NCBI GenBank assembly: GCA_011833715.1
Contig: CM022393.1
Coordinates: 55,605,269-55,669,268, forward strand
From: Carcinoscorpius rotundicauda
Lineage: Eukaryota; Arthropoda; Merostomata; Xiphosura; Limulidae
Direction of reading: 5' to 3'
DNA length: 64,000 nt
Below are positions 1 to 10,636 of this stretch, one piece after another. Below the pieces are notes generated by a model that saw nothing but the letters and a program-made list of their open reading frames with translations, was not told the origin of the DNA and made no database searches. Made by a program: the position numbers and the translations under genes. Position 1 is the first letter of the stretch. Each line of letters starts with the position of its first letter.

Positions 1-52
1 CTAGCACAGATAGCCCTCGTGTAGCTTTGCGCGAAATTCAAAACAAACCAAA
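1..52 (+). repeat. SINE-1, 3' end fragment cut by window edge
   Basis: This is the shared SINE tail (cagatagccc, then gtagctttgcgcg) followed by CAAA-type repeats. The rest of the copy presumably lies upstream of the window. It matches the ends of the full-length copies at 47978..48253 and 16647..16923. Confidence 0.85.
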
Positions 53-1525
53 CCAAAGCTAAAACGATAGGTGGTGACGTATCCACTGTTTTAAATATTT
101 TTGACCTCCCATTTGATTTAGCATAAAGATGTTATTGGTCAATAAAACTGATGACCAGTAGGTTTAAGTTCAAGTATCCTCTCAGTTGTTTGGACCATGA
201 TCTGTGTACATGATGTTATTGTGAATTATTTTTTGGTTCTAAATTCTCTTTTTTTCTACCATTCTCGTATGAACATTTTAAAATGTAAAAATTTACAAGG
301 AAATGTGAGAATTATTCTCATTTAGCTTAAAAAACAAAATGGGACAGTGATATTCCTTTAATTAGTGATACAGGTTGAATCTGGGTATCATTAAAACACA
401 AAACAGTGAGTACACTTTTCTGGAAAGTTGGAAAAGGTAACTCAGGATACATAAAATAGTTTTATGTTATACTTCTTGAACATTGAAGTTATTTTCTTCC
501 AAAGAACATTTGCCAGTTTCGATGATAGTTTTAAGTAATTCAAAATAAATGATTCTTTGCTAGCATTATCATCAAGATCGGCCTACATTAGTGAGAGCTA
601 CTTTCTTACAACGGGAAACTTTCTTTCCGTATCCTATAATTACCATTCTGTAATTAGCTCGTATAACTGGTTTCGTTGCTAATGATTTTTCCCAGCATCC
701 ATAATCCCTTTGAGAAATGTCTGAATATAATTTTCTCCAAGCGCTGCACGTGCACTTGACGTGAAAGTTTGGTCCCTATTCATGTAATTTGAAAATATCA
801 GTGTGAGGAGTTAGTGGGGTTGGGTTGAAAGCAGTGATTATTTTCGAATAATGAGCAGAGGTTCGGGAGGCATGAGTCCATTAGAAGCAGTAATTTAATC
901 GGCATTTCAATTGACTAGTTATTGGTGTTTTAGAACTGGCCGTTTTTTGTTTTTTTTTAAGAGCAAGTCCATAATGGAGAAAAGGATATGTGTCATTAGA
1001 TATCCTGTAAGAGTCTTGCAGCTTACAGCCCTAAATATACATATATTGTTTTGAATGTTAACTGTGATTAATGTCACACACTTACTTGGCATTAACTCGA
1101 AATAAATGAAAATGGAACGATTGAGCTTCACTCAGATTGCCGTCGAGTTTTCTAAAATTCTGGCTCGGCAAGTCTTTTTCTCGCTTGTCACTGCTCTGCT
1201 GGCGACAAGACAAATGTTCCTACTTTAAAAACGTTGATAAATATGAGGCAAGGAAGATGGGAGCGTGTGCGGAATGTAAAGAATGTTCACGAGAATGACA
1301 TCAATCATATCATGAACACAACGTATTATGTAGTATCATTCCAAAGAGCTGCGTGACGGACGCGGTCTAGTGAGTAGCATGCTGAACAATGAATCGAAAG
1401 GCCTTCAACGACCCATGGTTCGCGTCCCATTACTGCAAAATTGCGTTAACACTTTGTAACCGTAGATGCATTATAAGAGTAAGGATAAAATTTCTCAATA
1501 CTAATATCTACCTTACTTATGTATG

Positions 1526-1532
<7 letters not shown>
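53..1532. other. AT-rich DNA, no gene seen
   Basis: No open frame here exceeds about 70 codons and none has recognisable protein motifs. No repeat family of this window was found in it. Confidence 0.6.

Positions 1533-1556
<24 letters not shown>
1533..1556. repeat. (AT)n microsatellite
   Basis: An uninterrupted AT dinucleotide run. It encodes the Tyr-Ile runs in the chance open frames that cross it on both strands. Confidence 0.95.
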
Positions 1557-1630
1557 GTAAGAATCTATAGTAATTGGGACAGCGTCGTAAATAACTGTTA
1601 TATACTTCATGTGAATATTCCAGGAGAAGT

Positions 1631-1754
1631 TGTTGTTGTTTTGAATTAAGCACATAGCAACACAATGGGCTATCTGTGCTCTGCCCACCACGGGTATCGA
1701 AACCCGGATTTTAGCGTGTAAGTCCGCAGACATACCGCTGAGCCACTGGGGGGC
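1631..1754 (-). repeat. SINE-2, full length, with target-site duplication
   Basis: Read on the minus strand it has a tRNA-like head starting gccccccagtggctcagcgg, a B-box-like ggtttcgatacccg, then the shared core cagatagcccattgtg and a CAA-type tail. A 12-bp direct repeat, tccaggagaagt, flanks it exactly at 1619..1630 and 1755..1766, which marks a retrotransposition event. Confidence 0.9.
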
Positions 1755-1766
1755 TCCAGGAGAAGT

Positions 1767-2450
1767 GGTTTTATTTTAAACATTTGTTCAAATCATAAGA
1801 GTTGTTATAAAAATCCAAACCAATCATCGGTTTAAGTTTGTACATTGGTAAAACAAAAGTTCTGTTTGATCGGAGCTAAAAGACTGACTGTGTTAAAATA
1901 CACAACGAATTAACATATTTCTGCTCTAAAAAAACATTATTTTTGGAAAAGACAAAACAAGTCATTAATGTTTAATGCGAAACGTACTGGACTGAATGAC
2001 TAATTCAGAAATACAATAATAACAATTTTTACTGTAGGGGAACCTAGGTTTTAATGATTTCAATGTTTCGAACCATAGTAACATTTGTGAATGCAACTTT
2101 TACCTGTAGATGACCCGATAACGAATAAGATCAGAATTTGTTAGTTTAAAAGTTTACGTTGTTATATTTTAAAATAAAAATCACACTTTTCGGTTTATGA
2201 AACAAAAAGTTTAGTTTGATTTCAATAAAGACGTCTTTCAATCTATCTTATATAAATATGAACGTTGACTGGTTCTAAGTAATCTGTAACATTATAAAAT
2301 ATAGTACATTTCCAGGTATTATTCGGGAAGGTTCTCATATTTTGAAGTGTTTCAACAAACATAAAATAAAGAACATAACCTCATGCAATTATGGTTTAAA
2401 GTTTTAAACTGCATATACATGTTTTTTTAAGTATGTAACTAACTGTTTGT
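1767..2450. other. AT-rich DNA, no gene seen
   Basis: Stop codons are dense in all frames. Only short homopolymer runs were noticed. Confidence 0.55.
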
Positions 2451-2565
2451 ATTTAAGCATAAAGCTACACTATAGGCTATCTGTGCTCTGCTCACTACGG
2501 GTATCGAAACCCGGTTTACATCGTTGTAACTCTGAAGATATATTGCTCTGCTACTGGAGGGGAGT
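2451..2565 (-). repeat. SINE-2, diverged copy
   Basis: On the minus strand it keeps the B-box-like ggtttcgatacccg, the core cagatagcc and the gctttatgctta tail seen in the 1631..1754 copy. The head is substituted at many positions, so this copy is older. Confidence 0.8.
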
Positions 2566-2571
2566 ACGTAA

Positions 2572-3029
2572 TTAAAGAATATTTTGTAATAATTACGATA
2601 AAGCGCTAACTATAAGTTGCAATAAAATAATATGTTATTTCAAGCAAATAAACATTAAGCCAGACTTCTGAAAGTGAAATATAAATCGTGTCTTTAATGA
2701 TAAGATTACAAACATAAATATTTACGAATATCTGAAGCAAAGAAATAAAATTAAATATGAATTTGAATTAGAATAGTTTAACCTTTTTTTTACAGTGTAA
2801 GCGAGTTGCTAAATATTCTTTTAACTAAAATAAATCACATCTGTATTGAAACTAGCAAAAACTTAATTAAAGGAATTGTAATGTTTGTATAAATTAGCAA
2901 AGAGTTTACTAAATTTGCAGAAACACAGCTTGCACAACATCTGTTACGAAGCACTGCGTGTGTAGGGTGATAGCAAAGTGTTAATTATAAGTGTGAAAGA
3001 CGTATTAATAAACTGAATAACACAAACTA
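2572..3029. other. AT-rich DNA, no gene seen
   Basis: No coding signal and no repeat family of this window was recognised. Confidence 0.5.
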
Positions 3030-3071
3030 TATTTGTTTGTTTTTGAACTTAGCGCAAAGCTACTCGAGGGC
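3030..3071 (-). repeat. SINE-1, 3' tail fragment
   Basis: Contains gtttgtttttgaact, then gcgcaaagctactcgaggg, which is the reverse complement of the SINE-1 tail. The match stops inside the core, so it is a very short 5'-truncated copy or a remnant. Confidence 0.65.
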
Positions 3072-4268
3072 CATATTTTAAACATATTGGAAAACTGAGG
3101 GTTCTTATTCACAATGAAGCAAATAAGATATATTGTAATATGATTACAATCAACATTGCTCATAAAAATACAGTAAAGAATAAACTACAGAAGGAGCTGA
3201 TCTGTAACTAAAGTTAGTTCCACTAATTTGAACATAAGTAATTTCGTTAAATAAAGGTAACAATTCTCAAATGAAATATTTATTAATTTAAACACACACA
3301 CACACATACACTAAATATTATCTTCTGTTACATTATGAGCTGCTTTATAAACTAGATTAAGAATATATTCAATAATTTCCTTCAGTGACAAAGTATAAAC
3401 TACTTTCACACAAAAACTAGCTAAATACACATAGAAACTCAAAGGTTCGATTTAAATATAACGTTCAAAACTACTTTTCCACGGAAATTTATTTATAGTA
3501 ATTTTTGTGCTCTCAAGAACTCCGATGAAATTTCTATGTTACCAGATCCCCTATATACATGAATATTCAATCAACTACATAAATTACTTTAGGTAATCAT
3601 GTTTTGATGGTATCATTGATATCACATATTTCTCTGATCTTAATACGTTGATTAGAAACATGAATATTTCATTTATAACCAGTGGTTTTTGCTTTAAATC
3701 ACATTTTAATTCTAATTTTGGTACGTGTGAGCAGTAAGGTACAATTATCTATTAAAAATTAATCGTTAAGTTATTTGTTTGCACACATATTCAAATATAT
3801 TAAGTAAAATTGCCAAGAGAAACGTATATAGAGCATTTTAATCCCACACGTCTCTTTGAAATCTTGGTAATAAGATGGTTAACTAGAGAGCAGGTACAAA
3901 GTTAGTAGCATTCATTGTCAACACTATGATTTGACTTTAAAAATATAATTTTTGTTTAGAACAAAAACAAAGTTTTATTTGTACGCTTACTATATTATCT
4001 AAAACGTTCTGTTCGTCTTTACTGATATTAAGTGTTTATATTAAATTGATGAGTATGAAATGTGGTAAATAATTCTATTTATATATGTCTACAGTCTTTA
4101 ACACCTTGTAAACAAAATAATAATTATTTAAAATGAAAGAAAACGGTCTAACATTATTCATTTTATTTTCTGTCAGAACGTTTAGTGTAAATAGATTTTG
4201 AGGAGCTTTAAATACCTTTTTCTTTAATCCCTCTTGAAGGTTAACAACCACGCCATCCGTTGTATTTT
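3072..4268. other. AT-rich DNA with a short (AC)n run
   Basis: An AC dinucleotide run lies at 3291..3306. A 69-codon open frame on the minus strand (4075..4284) runs into the neighbouring SINE head and shows no protein-like features. Confidence 0.55.
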
Positions 4269-4488
4269 GGCCCGACATGGCCAAGTGGTTAAGGAGGAGC
4301 GCGGGGTTCGAAACCTCGTCACATCACACATACTTGCCATTTCCCGCTATTCATTGGTAAAAGAGTAGCCCAAGAGTTGGCGGTCGGTGGTGATGACTAG
4401 CTGCCTTTCCTCTAGTCTTACACTGTTAAATTAGGGACGACTAGCAGATTGTCATTGTGTACCTTTGCGCGAAATTCAAAACAAACCG
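4269..4488 (+). repeat. SINE-1 with internal deletion
   Basis: The head begins ggcccgacatggccaag, keeps a B-box-like ggttcgaaacc and runs into the body (ttggtaaaagagtagccc) and the gcgcgaaattc tail. Compared with full-length copies, parts of the head and of the head-body junction are missing. Confidence 0.88.
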
Positions 4489-5584
4489 TTGTATGTAAGC
4501 TGTAATTTATATCCAATTAAATCAAATTATTTTAATCATGAAAATTACTTTTGTTATCAGTATGAGACTTCAAGAAAATTAAACTTAAACTGAATATTAA
4601 TATTTACTCTTATTTTCTGTGCACAATAGCGAAGAATTTTGATTTGTAAATTTTAATTACAGTGAAGAACGGCTGTACTATATTATTGTGGGTTCTAAAT
4701 TCTTAAACATAAAATGTAAAGGTATGTTCGATTGATTTCTAGTTTTAGTTTAATATGAAGGAGTCTTTATAGTAATTAATTATTAATATAATTTACATAT
4801 AATAAAGATAAACCCTGGTGTGTTAACACCAAATCTTTTTTTCTAACCAGTACTTATTCTTGACACTTAAAGAAGCCTCAACCTGTTAATATATAGTCAT
4901 ATATTCTGACCTCTGACATCAAACTGCATCGTAGAAATATCGGTCTGTTTGTAACTGATATGTTCTAATAGTACACAGAACTTTTCATTCCTCAGTTCTT
5001 AATTTTGGTGTCTACCTTTAGAAAACCCAAATGGTAATTTGGTAACTAATGAATTGAGCTTTTAAGTGCAGTGATAAATCAAGTGACTATAATTCCTTTT
5101 TTTACTACAGTAAAAACAATTTTTGATGATGTTATGAATTTTAGTTACATTAAAGAAAAAAAGCATTGATATAGTTATTATCCTTGGTTTCAAGTATAAC
5201 ACGAAATAGTTTCGTTTTATTAATACATCATTTCTGTCGTCAGTGAGTATGTTGGTCTTTTTGTGCTATTGGCGACAAAACGTATATCTTAAGAGTTATA
5301 ATTAATTACTACCTAATTTGTGTTTCTCACTACAGTAACAGTTTAGAACTTTTTAGTTTCTCATTTGGATTTTAAAATGTATTGCTGAAAATTTTATCTT
5401 GTAAATGTCTGTTTTTATATTTCCAACTGCTTTGAAAAAAGATGTAAAATTGGTTACATCTTATCTTGGTTTTTTCTTTGAACAGAAAAGGGTCTATTAT
5501 AATTGTGATGTTAATTATTATTAGCAGTGTTATACTACTTTATAAGAGTATCTTATGTTTTAAAATATTTATCAGATTTGTGTC
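4489..5584. other. AT-rich DNA, no gene seen
   Basis: Only short open frames occur and no repeat family was recognised. Confidence 0.55.
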
Positions 5585-5607
5585 TATATATATATATATA
5601 TATATAT
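5585..5607. repeat. (TA)n microsatellite
   Basis: A near-perfect TA dinucleotide run. Confidence 0.95.
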
Positions 5608-6854
5608 TACAAATAAATACATGATTTATCAAACACAGTGTTGTCCGCCGTAATGCTATAACAATTATTAGATTTCTTTTATAGAACACGAAAAGTAGTA
5701 CAATATTTTGCGTTCAAAAATGAATCTTTAAATTTTAAAAGTTAACAAATATTCAGAGATCAGAAATTTTGTTTATAATTTAATATTAAGAAAAAGATAT
5801 AACTTATGGCTGGTTTTGTGTTTTAAGTAAGAGAAATTAGGTATAACTTCAACTTGTATGTCTGTGTATTTTTACAATAATTATTTTTAACTAATTTGTA
5901 GAGTACTTCAGGTGTGAGAAACAACTTTAATTAGTTGTTACAAGCTTTTCTATTTAAGTATTTTTGCAGTTAGTGAAATAATTTGTAACCTTTGACCTTG
6001 TAAGGTTTAAAATTCTGCTCCCAAAGTTGCTACTAGACTCTTAAAAACAACTTGTAAATTTTCAACAAACACAACCAAATTCTTTTATTATAAACTAATA
6101 AACTGATGAAAACAAATAAACCTATTTTTCAGGAAGTCAGTGATTTTAACTTTTAATTCAAGTAGTACTATTACTTGGTAATTCTATTTTTGTTTTGCAG
6201 TTTGTATAATAATTTATTTATTTCCAGCTTGGTCGTTTATTATATCGCAGACCTATCTAATAGGCTACGTAAGCTTTGTTCATGATGAGAAATCGAACCC
6301 TAGATCTTTGCTTTTTAAATCTGTAAACGTGTCACTCACCTATGTGAGGACTTATTTTTAGCCAGGATACATCATTCTTTTAAGATGGTTATAGTTGGGA
6401 TCTTTAGCTATCACACCTTAGAGTTAAGTTCAAAATATATACTCTTTTTACTCATTTAGTTTTCCACAAAATGTCCGCAAATTTCATTTGATTAGTTGAT
6501 ATTTTTGCTGACATCAGATGCATCACAAAGCTAGCGGCATTGTAGGTAGAAAGGAACGAAAGAAAGTTGAGTAAAAAAACGTGTTTGAGGAAATTTATAG
6601 AGCAATTACATATGCTGGGACTTTGTAGAATGTCGTCCTTTACACTTGTGTCTCCACAACAGGCAGTTGTCATTCATTCTACAAAGTTTCATCATAAATA
6701 CTTTGCCTGAACAATCTCTCAAAGAATTACATATGCTGTATTTTTATAAATATAATAGTAATGTATGTTGTATGTCCATGTAACTATTTCGCAACGTGTA
6801 GGTAGATCATCATGAAAAGTGGTATCAAGGTTAATTAGGTCTATGCAAAGATAA
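5608..6854. other. AT-rich DNA, possible very old SINE near 6225..6350
   Basis: The minus strand around 6290 reads gggttcgatttc, which is B-box-like, but no core or tail of the three SINE families follows clearly. Nothing coding was found. Confidence 0.35.
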
Positions 6855-7000
6855 AAAACTAGCAATTTTACAATTTGTTTTTTCAGTTTTTATGGGTGTT
6901 TTTTTACCTTTTACAACTACATATAAGGGAACCAACTTTTCATGTTCTAAAATAACCTCTAATTACCTATGAATTTACGTAAAGTTTGTCCGGATAACAA
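6855..7000 (+). repeat. unnamed dispersed repeat, copy 1
   Basis: About 120 bp here aligns by eye with 28895..29040. Shared landmarks in the same order are tttttatgggtgttt, then tcatgttctaaaataacct, then a cattaatttac-like block and a short GTCC-containing block. The family has no recognised termini or coding capacity. Confidence 0.55.
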
Positions 7001-7063
7001 TTAGGTGAATTATAACTTTGTTGTGTTTTAAAACAAATTTGAATAATGAATTACCTGCGTCAG

Positions 7064-7155
7064 CATACTGTAGAGACCCAGCACCAAATTTCAATGTTAT
7101 GAACCCCAACGCTTGCCATCCAGCTGCGGAAGAAGAAAGCCTCACAATAACTGAA
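7064..7155 (+). CDS. possible isolated coding exon, unidentified
   Basis: A compact, comparatively GC-rich stretch stays open and reads YCRDPAPNFNVMNPNACHPA and then AEEESLTITE, directly followed by a good splice donor (gaa|gtgagt at 7156). A possible acceptor cag ends at 7063, but its pyrimidine tract is poor. Alternatively the exon starts at the ATG at 7100 (MNPNACHP...). The frame is also open upstream to about 7024. Codon composition differs from the surrounding AT-rich DNA. I do not recognise the protein family, and no partner exon was found nearby, so it may be chance. Confidence 0.25.
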
Positions 7156-7157
7156 GT

Positions 7158-7956
7158 GAGTTTAGGAATTCACTGGCTTGCGTGAAGTTTAAATATTAAC
7201 TAAAATATTTTTCCTTTGGGTACTTTGTCGGCAATTTTATAAATAAGTTATTTATTTAGGCCCACAAAGCTTTTGAATATGTAATCATCCAGGTTAATCT
7301 AGTTTTCCTTACATTTCGCGCTACATTAATTCGTTAATTAATATTAATGCTAACAAAGCATTAACATATGAAGTTAGTTTATAATGGTCTACAAACATCA
7401 AAAGTATCAAATTTATTTAGTTTCGACCTCTACAAAGATGAAGAGAACAGTTTCTGGGGAGAATACGATAAACCATTGGATTCTTGATTACCTGACTTAC
7501 TAATGATTAAAATGTATTTTACAAACTATGAACTTTGCTGAAGTCTAAAAATTACGATCTTAATAGTTACAAGATACATATAAGTAAGATTAAGGCTAAT
7601 GGATCTAGTATTTGGTATTAAAGTCTTCTGGTTTATAATCTATTTCAAAACCTTCATCAAACTCCAAAAATTAAAACAGAAACACTTTACTTGTCTTATG
7701 ATGATGAGTAAAATACAAATGTTTAACTACTTTTCTAGAGTTAAGGCAGCCAAATTTATATCACATTTTCATTACTTGCTCATTAAATGTTGGCGATAAA
7801 CATCATTAAGCACAAGTTTCATATCTAATACACACATAAGTATGATTTTTAGTATATATATTATAGTTATCTATACATGAATACAATCAATGTAAAATTA
7901 AAGAGTAAAGGTATAGGTTTATTCTATTTTTTCTTCCTATCGATTATATTAGACAC
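7158..7956. other. AT-rich DNA, no gene seen
   Basis: A 66-codon open frame (7599..7799, plus) is Lys/Phe/Ile-rich, as expected of AT-rich noncoding DNA. Confidence 0.5.
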
Positions 7957-8166
7957 TCCGTCTCATAGAACATGCTCGCCCTTTCAGCCATAGGGGCGTT
8001 ATAATGTGACGGTCAATCCCACTTTTCGTTGGTAAAAGAGTAGCCCAAGAGTTGACAGTGGGTGGTGATAACCGCTGTCTTCCCTCTAGTCTTACACTGC
8101 TTAATTAGGGACGGCTAGCGCAGATAGCTCCTGAGTAGCTATGCGCGAAATTCTAAACAAACAAAG
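7957..8166 (+). repeat. SINE-1, 5'-truncated, with target-site duplication
   Basis: It starts just before the catgctcgccctttcagcc block, so the tRNA-like head is absent; body, core and CAAA tail are present. The 9-bp repeat attagacac lies at 7948..7956 and 8167..8175. This indicates an insertion that was already headless, not later loss of the head. Confidence 0.85.
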
Positions 8167-8449
8167 ATTAGACACAAAAACATTAAAGGCTTTTATTTTT
8201 TATTCAGCATTTATATGTAAACCTGCCCAAAAATTATCTTAGCCAGCCCTAATTTTGAGCTGATAGGCTAGAGAGAAACCATCTGTCTTATCAACAGAAC
8301 CTACTTGGGCAAGTTTTGTTTGAACTGATAGTTGGACTTCACTGTTGTACTTATATCGCACCCAAAGTCCGAGCACGCTAAATACAAAACCAACACGTTT
8401 TAACTTTTTTAACGTTTTAACTCGGACAACTAGGGTTATTTATTTATAG

Positions 8450-8545
8450 TTGAGCACACATTTATGTAATGAGCTATCTGTGGTGTGTCCTCTACGGGTA
8501 TCGAAAACAGGTTTATTGTGTTATAAGTCCGCGGACAGTTATGTA
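8450..8545 (-). repeat. SINE-2, diverged copy
   Basis: The minus strand preserves a tgtccgcggacttataac-like head piece, a B-box-like gttttcgatacccg and a cacagatagctc core. It has many substitutions and no clean flanking duplication. Confidence 0.7.
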
Positions 8546-8649
8546 AGAAAAATATGATCAGTTCGTTCATGTATTTAATTTGTTTTGTAAACAGTTTCAT
8601 TTAGTCTTAGTAAATTTTTAAGGACTATTGCAATTCTGAAAAGGTTACA

Positions 8650-8967
8650 ATGACACGTAGCATCGCAGATAAACTACGTAATCTTCTTTCATCTGTATCG
8701 CAAAATAAAATACATCAGAGTCCAATAAAAAAATATCTGGTGGCTTCAGACGAAAGAGCAACAAACAAGCGAAGCGCACAGATCATGTTAGCTGAGGCAG
8801 AAAATTATGGTGCCAAGGTCCGTTAATCCTGTTCCAATACACGATGAACTTATCAAGGGATTTGGGCTTACAAGGACGTGGGCATCGAGAACGTCGAAGA
8901 AAACTAATAAAGGACGTCTGAGTCGAAGTTTGTTTAATCTCTTCTGTGAAGATGTAGTACTTCTATA
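8650..8967 (+). pseudogene. possible decayed coding segment with one frameshift, unidentified
   Basis: The first frame (8650..8826, 58 codons) begins MTRSIADKLRNLLSSVSQ and includes KRSAQIMLAEAENYGAK before a stop. An overlapping second frame, from the ATG at 8807 to a stop at 8965..8967, reads PVPIHDELIKGFGLTRTW and continues with a basic Ser/Arg-rich stretch. Together they give about 100 protein-like codons with a single frame change near 8810, in DNA less AT-rich than its surroundings. No family was recognised. It may be a broken gene, a mobile-element fragment or chance. Confidence 0.2.
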
Positions 8968-9316
8968 GAGCTCGACAGATGATGCGAGAAAAGTAAACAT
9001 TTTCTTACCTAACGGTAACCTAAAGTAATTGCAACGTTTGGAATGAGAAATGTGCACAAGCGCAAATGGGAAAAAGAAAAAAGAACAAACAGCGCATGAA
9101 GCAAGAGGAAGACCAACATGACGAAATAGTCTTAACCTTCCTCTCTATTTGTCTTATCTTTCTGTCTGTAGCTAGTTTAACGGTTCTTTGTTTGTCTACT
9201 TCTCTATGTTTCTTCTTCAATGTTACTCAATAGTTGTTACTTACGTGTACGAATGTTTAGTTATCTAAAGCGGTAAAGTTACAGATTCAGCAAGACAATC
9301 TAGAATAAAGATAATT

Positions 9317-9471
9317 GTTTGTTTGTCTGATTTTGAAATTCGCCTAAAGCTACACAAGAGCTATCTGCGCTAGTCGTCCCTAAGTTAGCAGTATAAGACA
9401 AGAGGGAAAGCAGATAGTTATCACTACCCACCGCCAATTCTTGGGCTACACTTTTACCAACGAATAGTGGG
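9317..9471 (-). repeat. SINE-1, 5'-truncated, with target-site duplication
   Basis: The minus strand carries the body from the tggtaaaag block onward, the core and the CAAA tail, but no head. The 11-bp repeat taaagataatt flanks it at 9306..9316 and 9472..9482. Confidence 0.88.
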
Positions 9472-9477
9472 TAAAGA

Positions 9478-9700
9478 TAATTTAACAAGACATTACGTTA
9501 TTTGTTAATAAGTAGAACAACTTAACAAGACACAGTGCTACTGTTCAATAAATAGGATAATTTAACAAAACATAACTGGAATTATTTAGTAAAGTTTAGC
9601 ATGAATAGCTCAACAATGGAGTAATTTAACGAGACATAGTGAAACTTGGTAAGAAATCGCTTAATTTAAAAAGACGTGGAGCTACTTAGTGAGAAAATTC
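9478..9700. repeat. degenerate tandem array, about 40-bp unit
   Basis: Five diverged units begin at about 9478, 9518, 9557, 9620 and 9659 with variants of ataatttaacaagacat, followed by a tactt-ttaataagta-like half. Spacing is 39 to 40 bp except for one interval of 63. The array starts at the edge of the preceding SINE. Confidence 0.6.
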
Positions 9701-10336
9701 AGATAAATTAATCGTAATACTAATTTGCTATCTTTTTCGAAAAACTTCGATTGAAACTCAAAATAACCTGAGCTGTTTTGCATTAGTTTAACTCATTCCC
9801 ACGCCTTGCTTCTTCCCAAAAAGTAACAAAAACGATATATAATATTCGTTTTGTGATAATAGCTAAAATATAATGTTTTAACCCTTAATCCATATAGAAT
9901 ATAGTAGATTACAAGAATATATTTTTAATTCTTTTTAGTCATAGGAATCAAGCGTTAATAAACACGAGTTTTGTACACTCGCATTAATACATTCGAGGAT
10001 TTTATTATAAATATACATTGATTTATCTGTATCAAAATGTGATCCCCCTAAATCTACAGTGCGTTTTTGGTAGTAAATAGTGTAAGCACTGCTTACAACA
10101 CATATTGTTATAACATTATAAATTTTTAACGTATAGTGCTGTGTAACGATAAAAAATTAAAATTATTTAATTATTTCTATGTACCAAAAGGCACTTTCTA
10201 ATTACACAAGATAGAGTTACTTTATAAATAATAGCTCAAATGAATTAGATTTAGTGCCAGTGAATGGGAAAAAAGCTAATATATTAAGTATTTTTGGTAA
10301 CAAATAAAGAAATTTAAATCCACATAAACCTATTTG
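9701..10336. other. AT-rich DNA, no gene seen
   Basis: No coding signal or repeat family was recognised. Confidence 0.5.
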
Positions 10337-10346
10337 ATGAAATATA

Positions 10347-10626
10347 TTTGTTTGTTTTGGAATTTCGCACAAAGCTACTCGAGGGCTATCTGTGCTAGCC
10401 GTCCCTAATTTAGCAGTGTAAGACTAGAGGGAAGGCAGCTAGTCATCACCATCCACCGCCAACTCTTGGGCTACTCTTTTACCAACGAAAAGTGGGATTG
10501 ACCGTCACATTATAATGCCCCTCCCATACTGGGAGAGCGAGCATGTTTGGCACAACTCGGGCGCGAACCCGCGACCCTCAGGTTACGAAGCGCACGCCTT
10601 AACGCGCTAGGCCATGCCAGGCCCTA
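10347..10626 (-). repeat. SINE-1, full length, with target-site duplication
   Basis: The right end is the head (ggcctggcatggcctagcgcg on the minus strand), and the left end is the CAAA tail. The 10-bp repeat atgaaatata flanks it at 10337..10346 and 10627..10636. Confidence 0.93.
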
Positions 10627-10636
10627 ATGAAATATA

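Noticed and set aside
1389..1649. 86-codon open frame with a Tyr-Ile run
   Set aside because: It is produced by the AT microsatellite at 1533..1556 and is mirrored on the other strand; no protein features beyond the repeat.
9066..9233. 55-codon frame with a basic start and a long hydrophobic stretch, like a small membrane protein
   Set aside because: The hydrophobic stretch comes from a pyrimidine-rich strand, which gives Leu/Ser/Phe by chance; no conservation evidence.
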